Source of the DNA: Knoellia locipacati
GTDB lineage: Bacteria > Actinomycetota > Actinomycetes > Actinomycetales > Dermatophilaceae
Direction: 5' to 3'
Assembly: GCF_007992835.1 (NCBI RefSeq)
Contig: NZ_BKBA01000009.1
Coordinates: forward strand, 372,001 to 436,000
Length of the DNA stretch: 64,000 nucleotides
Part shown: one piece after another, positions 9,005 through 17,931 of the stretch
Layout of the letters: every line of letters begins with the position of its first letter
How positions within the stretch are numbered: position 1 is the stretch's first letter
Translations under genes and position numbers: made by a program
The notes under the pieces: model-generated
What the model was told of the DNA's origin: nothing
The model's input: only the letters and a program-made list of their open reading frames with translations
The model's database searches: none

Positions 9005-10294
9005 TCAGGCTCCTTCGAGGATCGCGACGACGCCCTGGCCACCGGCGGCGCAGATCGAGATGAGGCCGCGGCTGCCCGGGCCCTTCTCGTGCAGCATCTT
9101 GGCGAGCGAGGCGACGATGCGGCCACCGGTGGCCGCGAACGGGTGGCCGGCGGCGAGCGAGCTGCCGTTGACGTTGAGCTTGCTGCGATCGATCGAGCCG
9201 AGCGGCTTCTCGAGACCGAGCCGGTCGCGGCAGAAGTCCTCGTCCTCCCAGGCCTTCATCGTCGACAGGACGGTGGACGCGAACGCCTCGTGGATCTCGT
9301 AGTAGTCGAAGTCCTGGAGCGAGAGGCCCTGGCGCGCGAGAAGGCGCGGCACGGCATACGCGGGGGCCATGAGCAGGCCCTCGTCGCCGTGGACGTAGTC
9401 GACCGCGGCGACCTCGCCGTCGACGAGCCACGCCTGGACGGGGAGGTTGTGCTCGGCGGCCCACTCCTCGCTGCCGAGGAGGACGGCGGAGGCGCCGTCG
9501 GTGAGGGGCGTGGAGTTGCCCGCCGTCATCGTCGCGCCCTCGCCCTTGCCGAAGACCGGCTTGAGCTTCGCGAGCTTCTCGACCGTGGAGTCGGCGCGCA
9601 GGTTCTGGTCCTTGGCCAGGCCGAGGTAGGACGTCATGAGGTCGTCGAAGAAGCCGCGCTCGTAGGCCGCGGCGAGGTTCTGGTGGCTCAGCGCCGCCAG
9701 CTCGTCCTGCGCCTCACGCGTGATGCCCCACTTCTTGGCCGTGATCGCCATGTGCTCGCCCATCGACAGCCCGGTGCGGGGCTCGGTGTTGGCGGGCGTC
9801 TCGATGCCGAAGTCGCCGGGCCGGATCCGCAGCGCACTCTTGGCCATGTCGACCGTGGTCTTGGAGCGGTTGATCCGCAGCAGCTTGCGACGCAGCTTCT
9901 CGGTCACCATGATCGGCGCGTCCGAGGCGGTGTCGACGCCACCGGCGATTCCCGACTCGATCTGGCCGAGCTTGATCTTGTTGGAGACGAGGAGCGCGTT
10001 CTCGAGGCCGGTGCCGCACGCCTGCTGGACGTCGTATGCCGTGGTCTCCGGTGCCAGGCTCGACCCGAGGACCGCTTCGCGCGTCAGGTTGAAGTCGCGG
10101 CTGTGCTTGATGACGGCACCGCCGACGACCTCGCCGAGCCGCTCGCCACCGAGCCCGTGACGGGCGACGAGGCCCTCGAGGGCGGCCGTGAACATGTCCT
10201 GGTTCGACGCGTTCGCATAGGGCCCGAACTGCCGGGCGAAGGGGATGCGGTTGCCGCCGAGGATCGCGGCGCGGCGGGGACTGGTTGGTGTCAC
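9005..10294 (-). CDS. fadA2: Acetyl-CoA C-acyltransferase (thiolase), FadA2-like
   Basis: 429 residues. The acylated cysteine is C93 in QQACGTGLENALL; the later sites are NGSSLAAGHPFAATG (His) and SICAAGGQG (second Cys), so all thiolase catalytic residues are present. It makes or cleaves 3-ketoacyl-CoA. I begin at GTG 10294, which has AGGAG six bases upstream; a longer frame starting 60 bases earlier would run through the promoter region. First gene of the thiolase-FabG4-MaoC operon and divergent from the TetR gene, with a palindromic operator between them. Confidence 0.93.
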   Translation of the reverse strand: MTPTSPRRAAILGGNRIPFARQFGPYANASNQDMFTAALEGLVARHGLGGERLGEVVGGAVIKHSRDFNLTREAVLGSSLAPETTAYDVQQACGTGLENALLVSNKIKLGQIESGIAGGVDTASDAPIMVTEKLRRKLLRINRSKTTVDMAKSALRIRPGDFGIETPANTEPRTGLSMGEHMAITAKKWGITREAQDELAALSHQNLAAAYERGFFDDLMTSYLGLAKDQNLRADSTVEKLAKLKPVFGKGEGATMTAGNSTPLTDGASAVLLGSEEWAAEHNLPVQAWLVDGEVAAVDYVHGDEGLLMAPAYAVPRLLARQGLSLQDFDYYEIHEAFASTVLSTMKAWEDEDFCRDRLGLEKPLGSIDRSKLNVNGSSLAAGHPFAATGGRIVASLAKMLHEKGPGSRGLISICAAGGQGVVAILEGA

Positions 10295-10365
10295 TGGGGA
10301 CTCCTGAAGGTCTGTCGGAGGGAGGACGACGTGGTCGCGTGGGACGCGCCACATATCCGGTACTG

Positions 10366-10399
10366 ACGGTAGCAGGTATCGCCTTCCACCTGCTACGGT
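10366..10399. promoter_or_regulatory. Candidate TetR operator between fadA2-like operon and tetR
   Basis: Two 12-base arms, 10366-10377 and 10388-10399, are inverted copies (half-site AGCAGGT) with one mismatch and a 10-base spacer. They sit in the 113-base divergent gap, just before the TetR start. This layout suggests autoregulation plus control of the lipid operon. Confidence 0.6.
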
Positions 10400-10407
10400 C
10401 CGATCTT

Positions 10408-11130
10408 GTGACCGGCACCACGAAGACGCAGCGCGACGAGGCGGTGGACGGACGGAGCAGTCGGTGGGAGAGCCACCGCGCCCGTCGTCGGACCGAGCTT
10501 GTCGAGGCGACCCTGCGTGCCATCCGTGCGCGCGGCGCCGGGGTCGGCATGGACGACATCGCGAGCAGCGCGGGCACGTCCAAGACGGTCTTCTACCGTC
10601 ACTTCACCGACCGCGCCGGCCTCTACTCGGCCGTGGCGGAGCGGGTCAACCGGATCATCCTGCGCGACATCACCAAGGCCGTCGGCGACCTCAGTGCGTT
10701 CTCCGGCAGCGCTTCCCAGCGTTCGACGGAGCCTCGGGCCCTGCTCGGGGCCGCGGTCGACGCCTACCTGTCCCTCGTCGAGACCGACCCCGAGGTCTAC
10801 CGCTTCATCGTCGCCGCTCCCCTGGTCCCGCCGTCCGAGCGGACCGAGACCATCGACCTCGCGTCGACGGTGAGCCGCGCCATGGGCGTGCAGATCGGGG
10901 CCCTCATCGCCGTGACGCTCGCCGGCGCCGGACGCAGCACCGAGCCTGCCGAGACGTGGGGCCACGCCGTCGTCGGCATGGTCCGCGCGGCCGGTGACGA
11001 ATGGCTCCGCTCCGGAGCGGCCACCTCGGGCACCTCGCGTGCCACCCTCAACGAACACCTCACCGAGCTCATCTGGGGCGGTCTCTCGTCGGCGTGGCCG
11101 ACCGAGCCCGCCACCCCCGACAAGGAGTGA
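10408..11130 (+). CDS. TetR-family transcriptional regulator
   Basis: 240 residues from GTG 10408. The N-terminal helix-turn-helix is clear: ATLRAIRARGAGVGMDDIASSAG followed by SKTVFYRHFTDRAGLY. The C-terminal ligand domain is unassigned but, judging by neighbours, probably binds an acyl-CoA. It lies divergent from the thiolase operon and is coupled to the downstream acyl-CoA oxidase-like gene, whose ribosome-binding site overlaps the regulator's last codons. The 12-base inverted repeat just upstream is the obvious operator. Confidence 0.92.
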   Translation: MTGTTKTQRDEAVDGRSSRWESHRARRRTELVEATLRAIRARGAGVGMDDIASSAGTSKTVFYRHFTDRAGLYSAVAERVNRIILRDITKAVGDLSAFSGSASQRSTEPRALLGAAVDAYLSLVETDPEVYRFIVAAPLVPPSERTETIDLASTVSRAMGVQIGALIAVTLAGAGRSTEPAETWGHAVVGMVRAAGDEWLRSGAATSGTSRATLNEHLTELIWGGLSSAWPTEPATPDKE

Positions 11131-11132
11131 CC

Positions 11133-13154
11133 GTGGACGACCTCAACCCGGACCAGTCCGGCACCCGTGCAGCCGAGCGTGCACCTGCCGACCCCACCGG
11201 CGACCTCACCACCGAGCTGACCCGGATCCTCGACGGACGCTGGGGCGACGTGCGTCGGCGACTGCGGGCGCACGACGACGTCTCGCGGTTCGCACCGCCG
11301 GACGGCCCGCTGTCGATGGAGGAGCACCGCGCCCACACCACGCGCCAGCTGCTCGCCCTCACGGGTGAGGACTTCGCGTCGGCCGGCCTGGCCAAGGGCA
11401 TGGGTGGCACCGGCGACTTCGGGGCCTCCGTCACGGCCTTCGAGATGCTCGGCCACGGCGACCTCTCCCTCCTCGTCAAGGCCGGCGTCCAGTTCGGGCT
11501 GTTCGGAGGCGCGCTCGCCAACCTGGGCACCCAGCGGCACCACACGGCATACGTGCCCGGCATGTTGGACGGCTCGCTCCTGGGCTGCTTCGCGATGACC
11601 GAGACCGGCCACGGTTCCAACGTGCAGCACCTCGAGACGACGGCGACGCACGACCCCACGACCGACGAGCTCGTCATCCACTCCCCCACCCCCGGGGCGC
11701 AGAAGAACTACATCGGCAACGCCGCACGCGACGGCCGGATGGCAGCCGTGTTCGCCCAGCTCGTCACCGCCGACGGCGAGTCCCACGGCGTCCACTGCGT
11801 CCTCGTCCCGATCCGTGACGAGAGCGGTCGGCCGATGCCGGGCGTGACCATCGGCGACTGCGGCGCCAAGGGCGGGCTGCCCGGTGTCGACAACGGGACC
11901 CTCGAGTTCGACTCCGTCCGGGTGCCCCGGTGGAACCTGCTCAACCGCTACGGCGACATCTCCCCCGACGGCACCTACACCTCGCCGATCGACAACACCT
12001 CACGGCGCTTCTTCACGATGCTCGGCACCCTCGTGCGCGGGCGCGTCTCGGTCGCGGGCGGGGCGGGCGCGGCGACGCGGTCGGCCCTCACCCTGGCGAC
12101 GCGCTACGCCCTGCACCGTCGGCAGTTCGCCGCACCGGGAGGCGCCGAGGAGCTCACGCTCATGAGCTACCGCGCGCACCAGCGCAAGCTGCTCCCGGCG
12201 ATCGCGCGCAGCTATGCGCTCATGCTCGCCCAGAACGACCTCGTCGCGATGATGCACGAGGTCGCGGGTCATGAGGGCACCGCTCCCGAGGAGCACCAGC
12301 GTGAGCTCGAGGCGCGCGCGGCGGGCATCAAGGTGGCCGCCACCCGCCACGCCACCGACGCGATCCAGATGTGTCGTGAGGCGTGCGGTGGAGCGGGCTA
12401 CATGGCCGACAACCGGCTCACCGCCCTCAAGGCGGACACCGACGTGTTCACGACGTTCGAGGGCGACAACACGGTCCTGCTCCAGCTCGTCGCCAAGGGG
12501 CTGCTCACCGAGTTCCAGGAGACGTTCGAGGACAACTCGCCGCTGGCGATGATCGCGTTCGCCTCGCGCTTCACGGCCTCCTCGATCCTCGAGAAGACGC
12601 CGGCCGCGGGCCTCATCTCCAAGCTCATGTCGCGTGCCCCCAGCAGCGACGAGGACGGCGCCGAGCGCCACCGTGGCCGTCAGGTCTCGCTCTTCGTCGA
12701 CCGCGAGAAGCACCTCCTCGAGGGCGTCGCGCTGCGGCTGTCCAAGGCGGCCAAGGCCGAGCCCGCGGACGCGTTCCGGATCTTCAACAACGCGCAGGAC
12801 CACCTGCTCGCCGCGGCCGAGGCGCACATCGACCGCGTCCTGCTCGAGGCCCTGTGTGCCGCGGTCGAGGAGTGCGAGGTGGGCCCGACCAAGGACCTGC
12901 TCGACGACGTCACCGACCTCTTCGCGCTGTCGACGATCGAGGGGCACCGCGCGTGGTACCTCGAGCACGGCCGGCTCACCCCGGTCCACTCCAAGGCCGT
13001 CATCCACGACGTCGGAGTGCTGTGCAAGGACCTGGCCCCGCACGCCCGCACCCTCGTCGACGCCTTCGCGATCCCCGACGCCTGGCTGGGGGCTCCCGGG
13101 CTGCTCGAGCCGTTGGGGTCCTCGGCCGGCCAGGACCCGGACGCCGGCGCGTGA
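11133..13154 (+). CDS. Acyl-CoA oxidase/dehydrogenase family flavoenzyme
   Basis: 673 residues starting at GTG 11133, two bases after the TetR stop, with AAGGAG in place. Motifs resemble acyl-CoA oxidases: FAMTETGHGSNVQHLETTAT for FAD/substrate binding, SVRVPRWNLLNRYGDISPDG, and a C-terminal YMADNRLTALKADTDVFTTFEGDN segment. It is longer than mycobacterial FadE5 (about 611 residues), whose place it takes in this conserved block. Predicted chemistry is flavin-dependent alpha,beta-desaturation of acyl-CoA; whether O2 or ETF reoxidises the flavin cannot be told from sequence. Confidence 0.87.
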   Translation: MDDLNPDQSGTRAAERAPADPTGDLTTELTRILDGRWGDVRRRLRAHDDVSRFAPPDGPLSMEEHRAHTTRQLLALTGEDFASAGLAKGMGGTGDFGASVTAFEMLGHGDLSLLVKAGVQFGLFGGALANLGTQRHHTAYVPGMLDGSLLGCFAMTETGHGSNVQHLETTATHDPTTDELVIHSPTPGAQKNYIGNAARDGRMAAVFAQLVTADGESHGVHCVLVPIRDESGRPMPGVTIGDCGAKGGLPGVDNGTLEFDSVRVPRWNLLNRYGDISPDGTYTSPIDNTSRRFFTMLGTLVRGRVSVAGGAGAATRSALTLATRYALHRRQFAAPGGAEELTLMSYRAHQRKLLPAIARSYALMLAQNDLVAMMHEVAGHEGTAPEEHQRELEARAAGIKVAATRHATDAIQMCREACGGAGYMADNRLTALKADTDVFTTFEGDNTVLLQLVAKGLLTEFQETFEDNSPLAMIAFASRFTASSILEKTPAAGLISKLMSRAPSSDEDGAERHRGRQVSLFVDREKHLLEGVALRLSKAAKAEPADAFRIFNNAQDHLLAAAEAHIDRVLLEALCAAVEECEVGPTKDLLDDVTDLFALSTIEGHRAWYLEHGRLTPVHSKAVIHDVGVLCKDLAPHARTLVDAFAIPDAWLGAPGLLEPLGSSAGQDPDAGA

Positions 13155-13816
13155 GCGAGGAGTCGGCGATCCCACCCAGCCGGTGGGCGCTGGCCGGTGA
13201 GGGCACCCACGGCTACGGCCCGCGCTTCGCGGAGCTCGTCGCCGGTGGGGAGGACGTCGACGGCGAGGCCCGCCTCGTCGACGCGATCGCTCCCCGTGGC
13301 GCCCGGATCCTCGACGCCGGCGCCGGCATGGGCCGCGTCACCGCTGCCCTGCGCCTGCGCGGGCACGACGTCACGGGCATCGAGCCGGACCCCTCGCTGG
13401 TCGCCCAGTCCGAGCAGACCTACCCCGGCATCGACCTGCTCCCCCTCGACATCCTCGAGACGACGCCCGAGGTGCTCTCGGCGCACGGGCGAGCCACGGC
13501 ATACGAGCTCGTCGTCGCGGTCGGCAACGTCTTCATCCTGCTCGCCGAGGACACCGAGCAGTGTGCGCTGACGATGCTGCGCGACCTGCTCGCCCCCGGC
13601 GGGCGGATGCTCATCGGCTTCCACCTGTCGGCGGGTCCGGCGGGCAGCCGCAGCTATCCGCCCGAGGAGTTCCGGCGGGACGTCGAGGCAGCGGGGCTCG
13701 TCGTGGACCTGCACGCGGGCAGCTACGAGCTGCACCCGACGAACGCGGAGTATGCCGTGTGGCTGCTCAGCGTCGCCGGCTCACCTCGGGGCGCTCACTC
13801 GGCGGGGGGCGCCTGA
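13151..13816 (+). CDS. Class I SAM-dependent methyltransferase
   Basis: 221 residues from GTG 13151, overlapping the previous stop by four bases (GTGA), so translation is coupled. Motif I is ILDAGAGMGRVTAALRLRGHDVTGIEPDP, followed by DLLPLDIL and VVAVGNVFILL, then LAPGGRMLIGFHL; this is a complete Rossmann-type SAM fold. Substrate unknown; the lipid context suggests a small metabolite or lipid. Its 3' end overlaps the convergent reductase gene by 22 bases. Confidence 0.85.
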   Translation: MSEESAIPPSRWALAGEGTHGYGPRFAELVAGGEDVDGEARLVDAIAPRGARILDAGAGMGRVTAALRLRGHDVTGIEPDPSLVAQSEQTYPGIDLLPLDILETTPEVLSAHGRATAYELVVAVGNVFILLAEDTEQCALTMLRDLLAPGGRMLIGFHLSAGPAGSRSYPPEEFRRDVEAAGLVVDLHAGSYELHPTNAEYAVWLLSVAGSPRGAHSAGGA

Positions 13817-14916
13817 CCGACGCTGGCGCGCATCTCGTCGGAGGCGTCCCAGTCGTTGGCCTGCATGGCCGCGACCACCGTGTCGTCTCGGACCCACCAG
13901 GCCCGGAACGGCCCGCTGAAGTCGCCACGGGTGATGACGCGGTCGTAGCCGTCTGGTCCGGTGTGTCCGAAGTACTCCATGCCGAGGTCGTACTGGTCGG
14001 TGAAGAAGTAGGGCATCCGGTCGTAGGGTTCGGCCGCGCCGATGATGGTCGCGGCGGCGGCCTTGCCCTGCTCGATCGCGTTGTCCCAGTGCTCGACCCG
14101 CACGCGGCGGCCGAGCACGGGGTGCTGCTCGTTGGCGATGTCGCCGACGGCGAGGACATGCTCGTCGGAGGTCCGCAGCAGCTCGTCGACGAGGACACCG
14201 TTGTCGACCTCGAGCCCGGCCGCCTCGGCCAGCGCGGTCCGGGGCGAGGCGCCGATTCCGACGACGACGAGGTCGGCCTCGGCGAGGTCCTCCGCAGTCA
14301 CCGACGTGCCGAGACGCAGGTCCACCCCGTGCGCACGGTGCAGGTCGGCGAAGTGCTGGGCGACCTCCGGCCCGAGCACCGCGAGCAGCGGCAGGTCCGC
14401 GCTCTCGTGGACGGTGACGGCCGCGCCCGCGGCCCGGGCCGCGGAGGCGACCTCGAGCCCGATCCAGCCGGCACCGATGACCGCCACCCTGGCGTCGCTC
14501 GTGAGTGACGCCTTGAGCGCGAGCGAGTCCTCGACCGTGCGCAGGTAGTGCACCGGCCGGCCCGCCTCGTCGGCGAGACGGAGGTGGCGCGGCTCGGAGC
14601 CGGTGGCGAGCACCAGCCACTCGTAGGGCTGTTCGCCTGAGCTGGTGACGACCCGTCGCCCGGCGAGGTCGATCGACTGGACCTCGACGCCGGTGCGGAC
14701 GTCGACGTCGTGCTCACGCCACCAGGCGTCGTCGTGGACGTAGGCCGAGTCGACCTCCTTGTCGCCGAGGAGGACGGCCTTGCTCAGCGGTGGGCGCTCG
14801 TAGGGCAGGTGCTCCTCGACGCCGAACAGGACGATCTCGCCGTCGTAGTCGCGCTCGCGCAGGGCCTCGGCGGTCTTGGCACCGGCGAGGCCGGCACCCA
14901 CGATGACGACGCTCAT
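13795..14916 (-). CDS. FAD-dependent NAD(P)H:ferredoxin-type reductase
   Basis: 373 residues. Two dinucleotide-binding folds: FAD at SVVIVGAGLAGAKTAEAL and NAD(P) at VAVIGAGWIGLEVASAA, with the FAD-closing motif VLAVGDIAN. The layout fits BenC/rhodocoxin-reductase-like flavoproteins without a fused ferredoxin. The start ATG overlaps the stop of the cyclopropane-synthase-like gene in ATGA, making it the third gene of a coupled operon. That position suggests it supplies electrons for reduction of the methylene-fatty-acyl intermediate, but this is inference; known tms operons do not need such a gene. Confidence 0.85.
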   Translation of the reverse strand: MSVVIVGAGLAGAKTAEALRERDYDGEIVLFGVEEHLPYERPPLSKAVLLGDKEVDSAYVHDDAWWREHDVDVRTGVEVQSIDLAGRRVVTSSGEQPYEWLVLATGSEPRHLRLADEAGRPVHYLRTVEDSLALKASLTSDARVAVIGAGWIGLEVASAARAAGAAVTVHESADLPLLAVLGPEVAQHFADLHRAHGVDLRLGTSVTAEDLAEADLVVVGIGASPRTALAEAAGLEVDNGVLVDELLRTSDEHVLAVGDIANEQHPVLGRRVRVEHWDNAIEQGKAAAATIIGAAEPYDRMPYFFTDQYDLGMEYFGHTGPDGYDRVITRGDFSGPFRAWWVRDDTVVAAMQANDWDASDEMRASVGQAPPAE

Positions 14917-16196
14917 GACGCCCACCACTGCCGCAGCGGCACCCGTGGCAGCGCGGACTCGTCGGGGCGGACGGCGAGCACCTGGTGGAGCTGGACGACG
15001 TTGCGCTCGAAGCCGCGGCGGCAGCCTGCGAGGTAGAGACCCCACACCTTGGCGGTGCCCTCGCCGACCTCGTCGACGCACTCGCCCCAGTGGTCCACGA
15101 GGTTCTCGCTCCACCCCGTGAGGGTCAGGGCGTAGTGCTCGCGCAGGTTCTCCTCGTGCAACACCTCGAAGCCGGTGTCCTGCATCGTCGTGATGATCCG
15201 CCCGGAGCCGGTGAGCTCACCGTCGGGGAAGATGTAGCGGTCGATGAACGCACCGGTGCTCTTGGGCCGGTTGTCGGGCCGGGTGATGCAGTGGTTGAGC
15301 ACGAGTCCGCCTTCCTTGACGTGGGTGAGCATCCAGCGGAAGTACGCCGGGTAGTTGCGCACCCCGATGTGCTCGGTGATGCCGATCGACGAGATGGCGT
15401 CGAAGCCGCTCTCGGTGACGTTGCGGTAGTCGTCGTGCCGCACCGAGGCGAGGTGGGTCAGGCCCTCGCGCTCGATGGCCTCCTGCGCCCAGACCGCCTG
15501 CTCCTTGGAGAGGGTGACGCCGATTGCGTGGACACCGCGGCGGGCGGCGTAGCGGACCATCCCGCCCCAGCCGCAGCCGATGTCGAGCAGCCGGTCACCG
15601 GCCTTGAGCCCGAGCTTGTCGAAGACGAGGCGGTACTTGTTGTCCTGCGCGGCGTCCAGGTCGGTCGCGCGGTCCGGGAAGACGGCGCAGGTGTAGGTCA
15701 TCGTCGGCCCGAGCACGTGCTCGTAGAACCGGTTCGAGACGTCGTAGTGGTGCTGGATCGCCTCGCGGTCACGGGTGAACGAGTGCCGCAGCCCTTCGGT
15801 CACGCGCCGCCACCGCGGGAGCGCCTCCTGCGGCGGTGGGGGCGGCGGGGTGAGGCCTCTCGGCCCGAGGACGCGGGCGAGGTCGAGGACGAGCCGCGGG
15901 TCCGGACGGCGGAAGTGCAGCCGTTCAAGGTCGACGAGCACGTCGTAGGGGTTGCCGGGGTGCACGCCCTCGACGACGAGGTCTCCGGTCGTGTAGGCCC
16001 GGGCCATCCCGAGGTCGCCCGGCGCGGTCGCGAGGTAGGAGACCGCACGGTGGTTCGCGATGTGGAGACTTCGTTGTGCGCTGTCCGGTCCGGTCTTGGA
16101 CCCGTCGTATGCCGTGATGCGCACCGGGAGCGGCCCCGTCACCACCTCGTCCACGAGGTCAGCGATCGTCCGGGGCTCTCGGGTCGTACTGGTCAT
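14913..16196 (-). CDS. tmsB: Cyclopropane-fatty-acid-synthase-type methyltransferase, TmsB/BfaB (UfaA1)-like
   Basis: 427 residues. Motif I for SAM is DIGCGWGGMVRYAARRG, followed by GVTLSKEQAVWAQ and the family hallmark ITEHIGVRNY. The C-terminal region HYALTLTGWSENL is typical of CFA synthases. Family members transfer a methyl or methylene group to the double bond of oleoyl phospholipids at the membrane surface. Pairing with the FAD oxidoreductase upstream (four-base ATGA overlap) is that of the tuberculostearic acid genes (tmsA/B, bfaA/B), so 10-methylene formation is more likely than cyclopropanation. Confidence 0.88.
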   Translation of the reverse strand: MTSTTREPRTIADLVDEVVTGPLPVRITAYDGSKTGPDSAQRSLHIANHRAVSYLATAPGDLGMARAYTTGDLVVEGVHPGNPYDVLVDLERLHFRRPDPRLVLDLARVLGPRGLTPPPPPPQEALPRWRRVTEGLRHSFTRDREAIQHHYDVSNRFYEHVLGPTMTYTCAVFPDRATDLDAAQDNKYRLVFDKLGLKAGDRLLDIGCGWGGMVRYAARRGVHAIGVTLSKEQAVWAQEAIEREGLTHLASVRHDDYRNVTESGFDAISSIGITEHIGVRNYPAYFRWMLTHVKEGGLVLNHCITRPDNRPKSTGAFIDRYIFPDGELTGSGRIITTMQDTGFEVLHEENLREHYALTLTGWSENLVDHWGECVDEVGEGTAKVWGLYLAGCRRGFERNVVQLHQVLAVRPDESALPRVPLRQWWAS

Positions 16197-17569
16197 GCGT
16201 GTCGCACCGCCTTGTCGTAGAGGTGGGGGAAGCGTCCGTCGGGGTCGTGCGTCGCCTTGAGGACGGCATACGTGTCTCCGCCGTAGAGGGCGTCGAACTG
16301 CTCGCGGGAGTAGAAGGACTCGGAGTAGAGGGACTTGTGGCCGGCGAGCTCGTCGACGCGACGCTCGATCGCACGGTTGGTGGCGCCGCGCTCGCCCCCG
16401 GGGACGCTGGACCAGAAGCCGATGTTGACGTAGGTCTCGTCGGGGCGCAGTGGGTAGAGGTCCCAGGTCCGCTCGCCGCGAAGACGCAACGGGCACAGCC
16501 AGATCGGCTCGATCGGGACGGTGTCGAGGAACCAGTGGAGGAACTCGGCGGTGTGCTCGAGCGGGATCTCGACGTCCTGGACGACGCGCTCGCGCGGCGG
16601 GTTGCCCTTGCGGGCCTCCATGCGGTCGGAGAAGTGCGTGCGTTGGTCGAGGGCGACGAGCTTCCAGTAGGCGCTGGAGCGTCGCCAGCGCTTCGGCCAC
16701 AGGCGGCGGACGCGAGGGTTCTGGGCACCGAAGGCGCGCGAGCACCAGAACCAGTCGGTGTCCCAGCGCCAGAGGTAGTCGAGCGTCGTGAGCAGGTCGC
16801 GCTTCGGCTGCGGCTCGTCGTGCTGGATCGAGCGGTAGTAGACCTGCTGCCCGGTGTAGTCACTCGTCGGGCCGTCGTCGTCGCTGTGACGGGCGAGGGT
16901 GAGGTAGGCCTCGTCGGCGCTGAAGACGACGCCGTCGACGAAGTCGACCCGCTCCCCCTCGTGCTCGCGGGTCGCGACGACGTCGGCGATGACGGCGCAG
17001 AGGGCGTCGAGGTCGTGGAACCGCACGTGGCGCAGGGCGACGTGCCGCTGGACGGGTTCGAGCTCGATGCGCAGCCGTGTGGCGTAGCCCAGCGAGCCGT
17101 AGGAGTTGGGGAACCCGCGGAAGAGGTCGGCGTGCTCGTTGTCGGGCGTGGCCGTGACGATCTCGCCGCTGCCGGTCAGGATGTCCATCTCGAGGACCGA
17201 CTCGTGCGGGAGCCCGTTGCGGAACGACGACGACTCGATGCCGAGCCCGGTCACCGCCCCGCCGAGCGTGATGGTGCGCAGCTGCGGCACGACGAGCGGC
17301 ATGAGCCCGTGCGGCAGGGTGGCCGCGACGAGGTCCTCGTAGGTGCACATGCCGTCGACCTCTGCGGTCTGCCGGCCGACGTCGACGACGCGGACGCCGG
17401 TGAGACCAGTGGTGTCGAGGCCCCGGGTGCGTGTGCTCGTGCGTTCGCGGAAGAGGTTGGAGGTGCGCTTGGCCAGGCGGACCCGCTCGGTCGGCGGGAT
17501 GGCCGCGAAGCTGTCGAGCAGCCGCTGCTCCCCGCTCGTGCGTGCGGGGGCGGGGAGGGTGCGCTCCAT
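16193..17569 (-). CDS. tmsA: FAD-binding oxidoreductase, TmsA/BfaA-like
   Basis: 458 residues in the chosen form. The PCMH-type FAD domain shows LMPLVVPQLRTITLGGAVTGLGIES and the loop FPNSYGSLGYATRLR. In tms/bfa systems this flavoprotein uses NADPH to reduce the 10-methylene lipid to the 10-methyl product (tuberculostearate in C18). I take ATG 17569; an upstream GTG at 17629 would add 20 basic residues without a ribosome-binding site. The downstream methyltransferase overlaps by four bases, as expected for enzymes acting in sequence. A DWARF1/DHCR24-like sterol reductase is the main alternative by family, but context argues against it. Confidence 0.85.
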   Translation of the reverse strand: MERTLPAPARTSGEQRLLDSFAAIPPTERVRLAKRTSNLFRERTSTRTRGLDTTGLTGVRVVDVGRQTAEVDGMCTYEDLVAATLPHGLMPLVVPQLRTITLGGAVTGLGIESSSFRNGLPHESVLEMDILTGSGEIVTATPDNEHADLFRGFPNSYGSLGYATRLRIELEPVQRHVALRHVRFHDLDALCAVIADVVATREHEGERVDFVDGVVFSADEAYLTLARHSDDDGPTSDYTGQQVYYRSIQHDEPQPKRDLLTTLDYLWRWDTDWFWCSRAFGAQNPRVRRLWPKRWRRSSAYWKLVALDQRTHFSDRMEARKGNPPRERVVQDVEIPLEHTAEFLHWFLDTVPIEPIWLCPLRLRGERTWDLYPLRPDETYVNIGFWSSVPGGERGATNRAIERRVDELAGHKSLYSESFYSREQFDALYGGDTYAVLKATHDPDGRFPHLYDKAVRHA

Positions 17570-17673
17570 GTTCCGCACGTTACGCCTGTGGTGCGACACC
17601 CGTCTGCCGACTTCCCGCAGGGCGGACACTCGTATGCCGTCCGCCCCTGCGCCGTGCTGTGGGATCGGCCCGG

Positions 17674-17931
17674 TCAGGTGGTGGCGTCACGCCAGACGCG
17701 GTACTGATCGGGCAGGCAGGTGTGGCACGGGCGGAAGCCGGCGGCGATGGCCGTGTCCTCGTCGGCGAAGAAGACTCGGTGCGTGACGTACTTGCCCTTG
17801 GCGATCCAGCGCAGAGCCCCTGGACAGTCGAGCCGGCCGTAGACCTTCGTCCTCCGGTGACCACCGAGCGTGCCCGGAGTCGGCGACGCGTGGGGCCGGC
17901 CGTCCCGCCCGACGAGCGTGTACGTCGTCAT
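17674..17931 (-). CDS. Small Ada-type metal-binding protein
   Basis: 85 residues starting at ATG 17931 with AGGAG upstream; the start overlaps the stop of the nuclease gene in ATGA. The sequence KVYGRLDCPGALRWIAKG and, further on, GFRPCHTCLPDQYRVW match the zinc-binding N-terminal domain of Ada, which accepts methyl groups from DNA phosphotriesters. Three Cys (LDC, RPC, HTC) are plain; a fourth ligand is not obvious, so zinc or methyl chemistry may be altered. No AraC or methyltransferase domain follows. Tight coupling to the nuclease suggests a shared role in sensing modified DNA, but no such system is known to me. Confidence 0.78.
   Translation of the reverse strand: MTTYTLVGRDGRPHASPTPGTLGGHRRTKVYGRLDCPGALRWIAKGKYVTHRVFFADEDTAIAAGFRPCHTCLPDQYRVWRDATT

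Noticed and set aside
8012-10366. 784-residue open frame opposite fabG4 and fadA2
   Set aside because: Same high-GC artefact; no motif, and both genes beneath have complete active sites.
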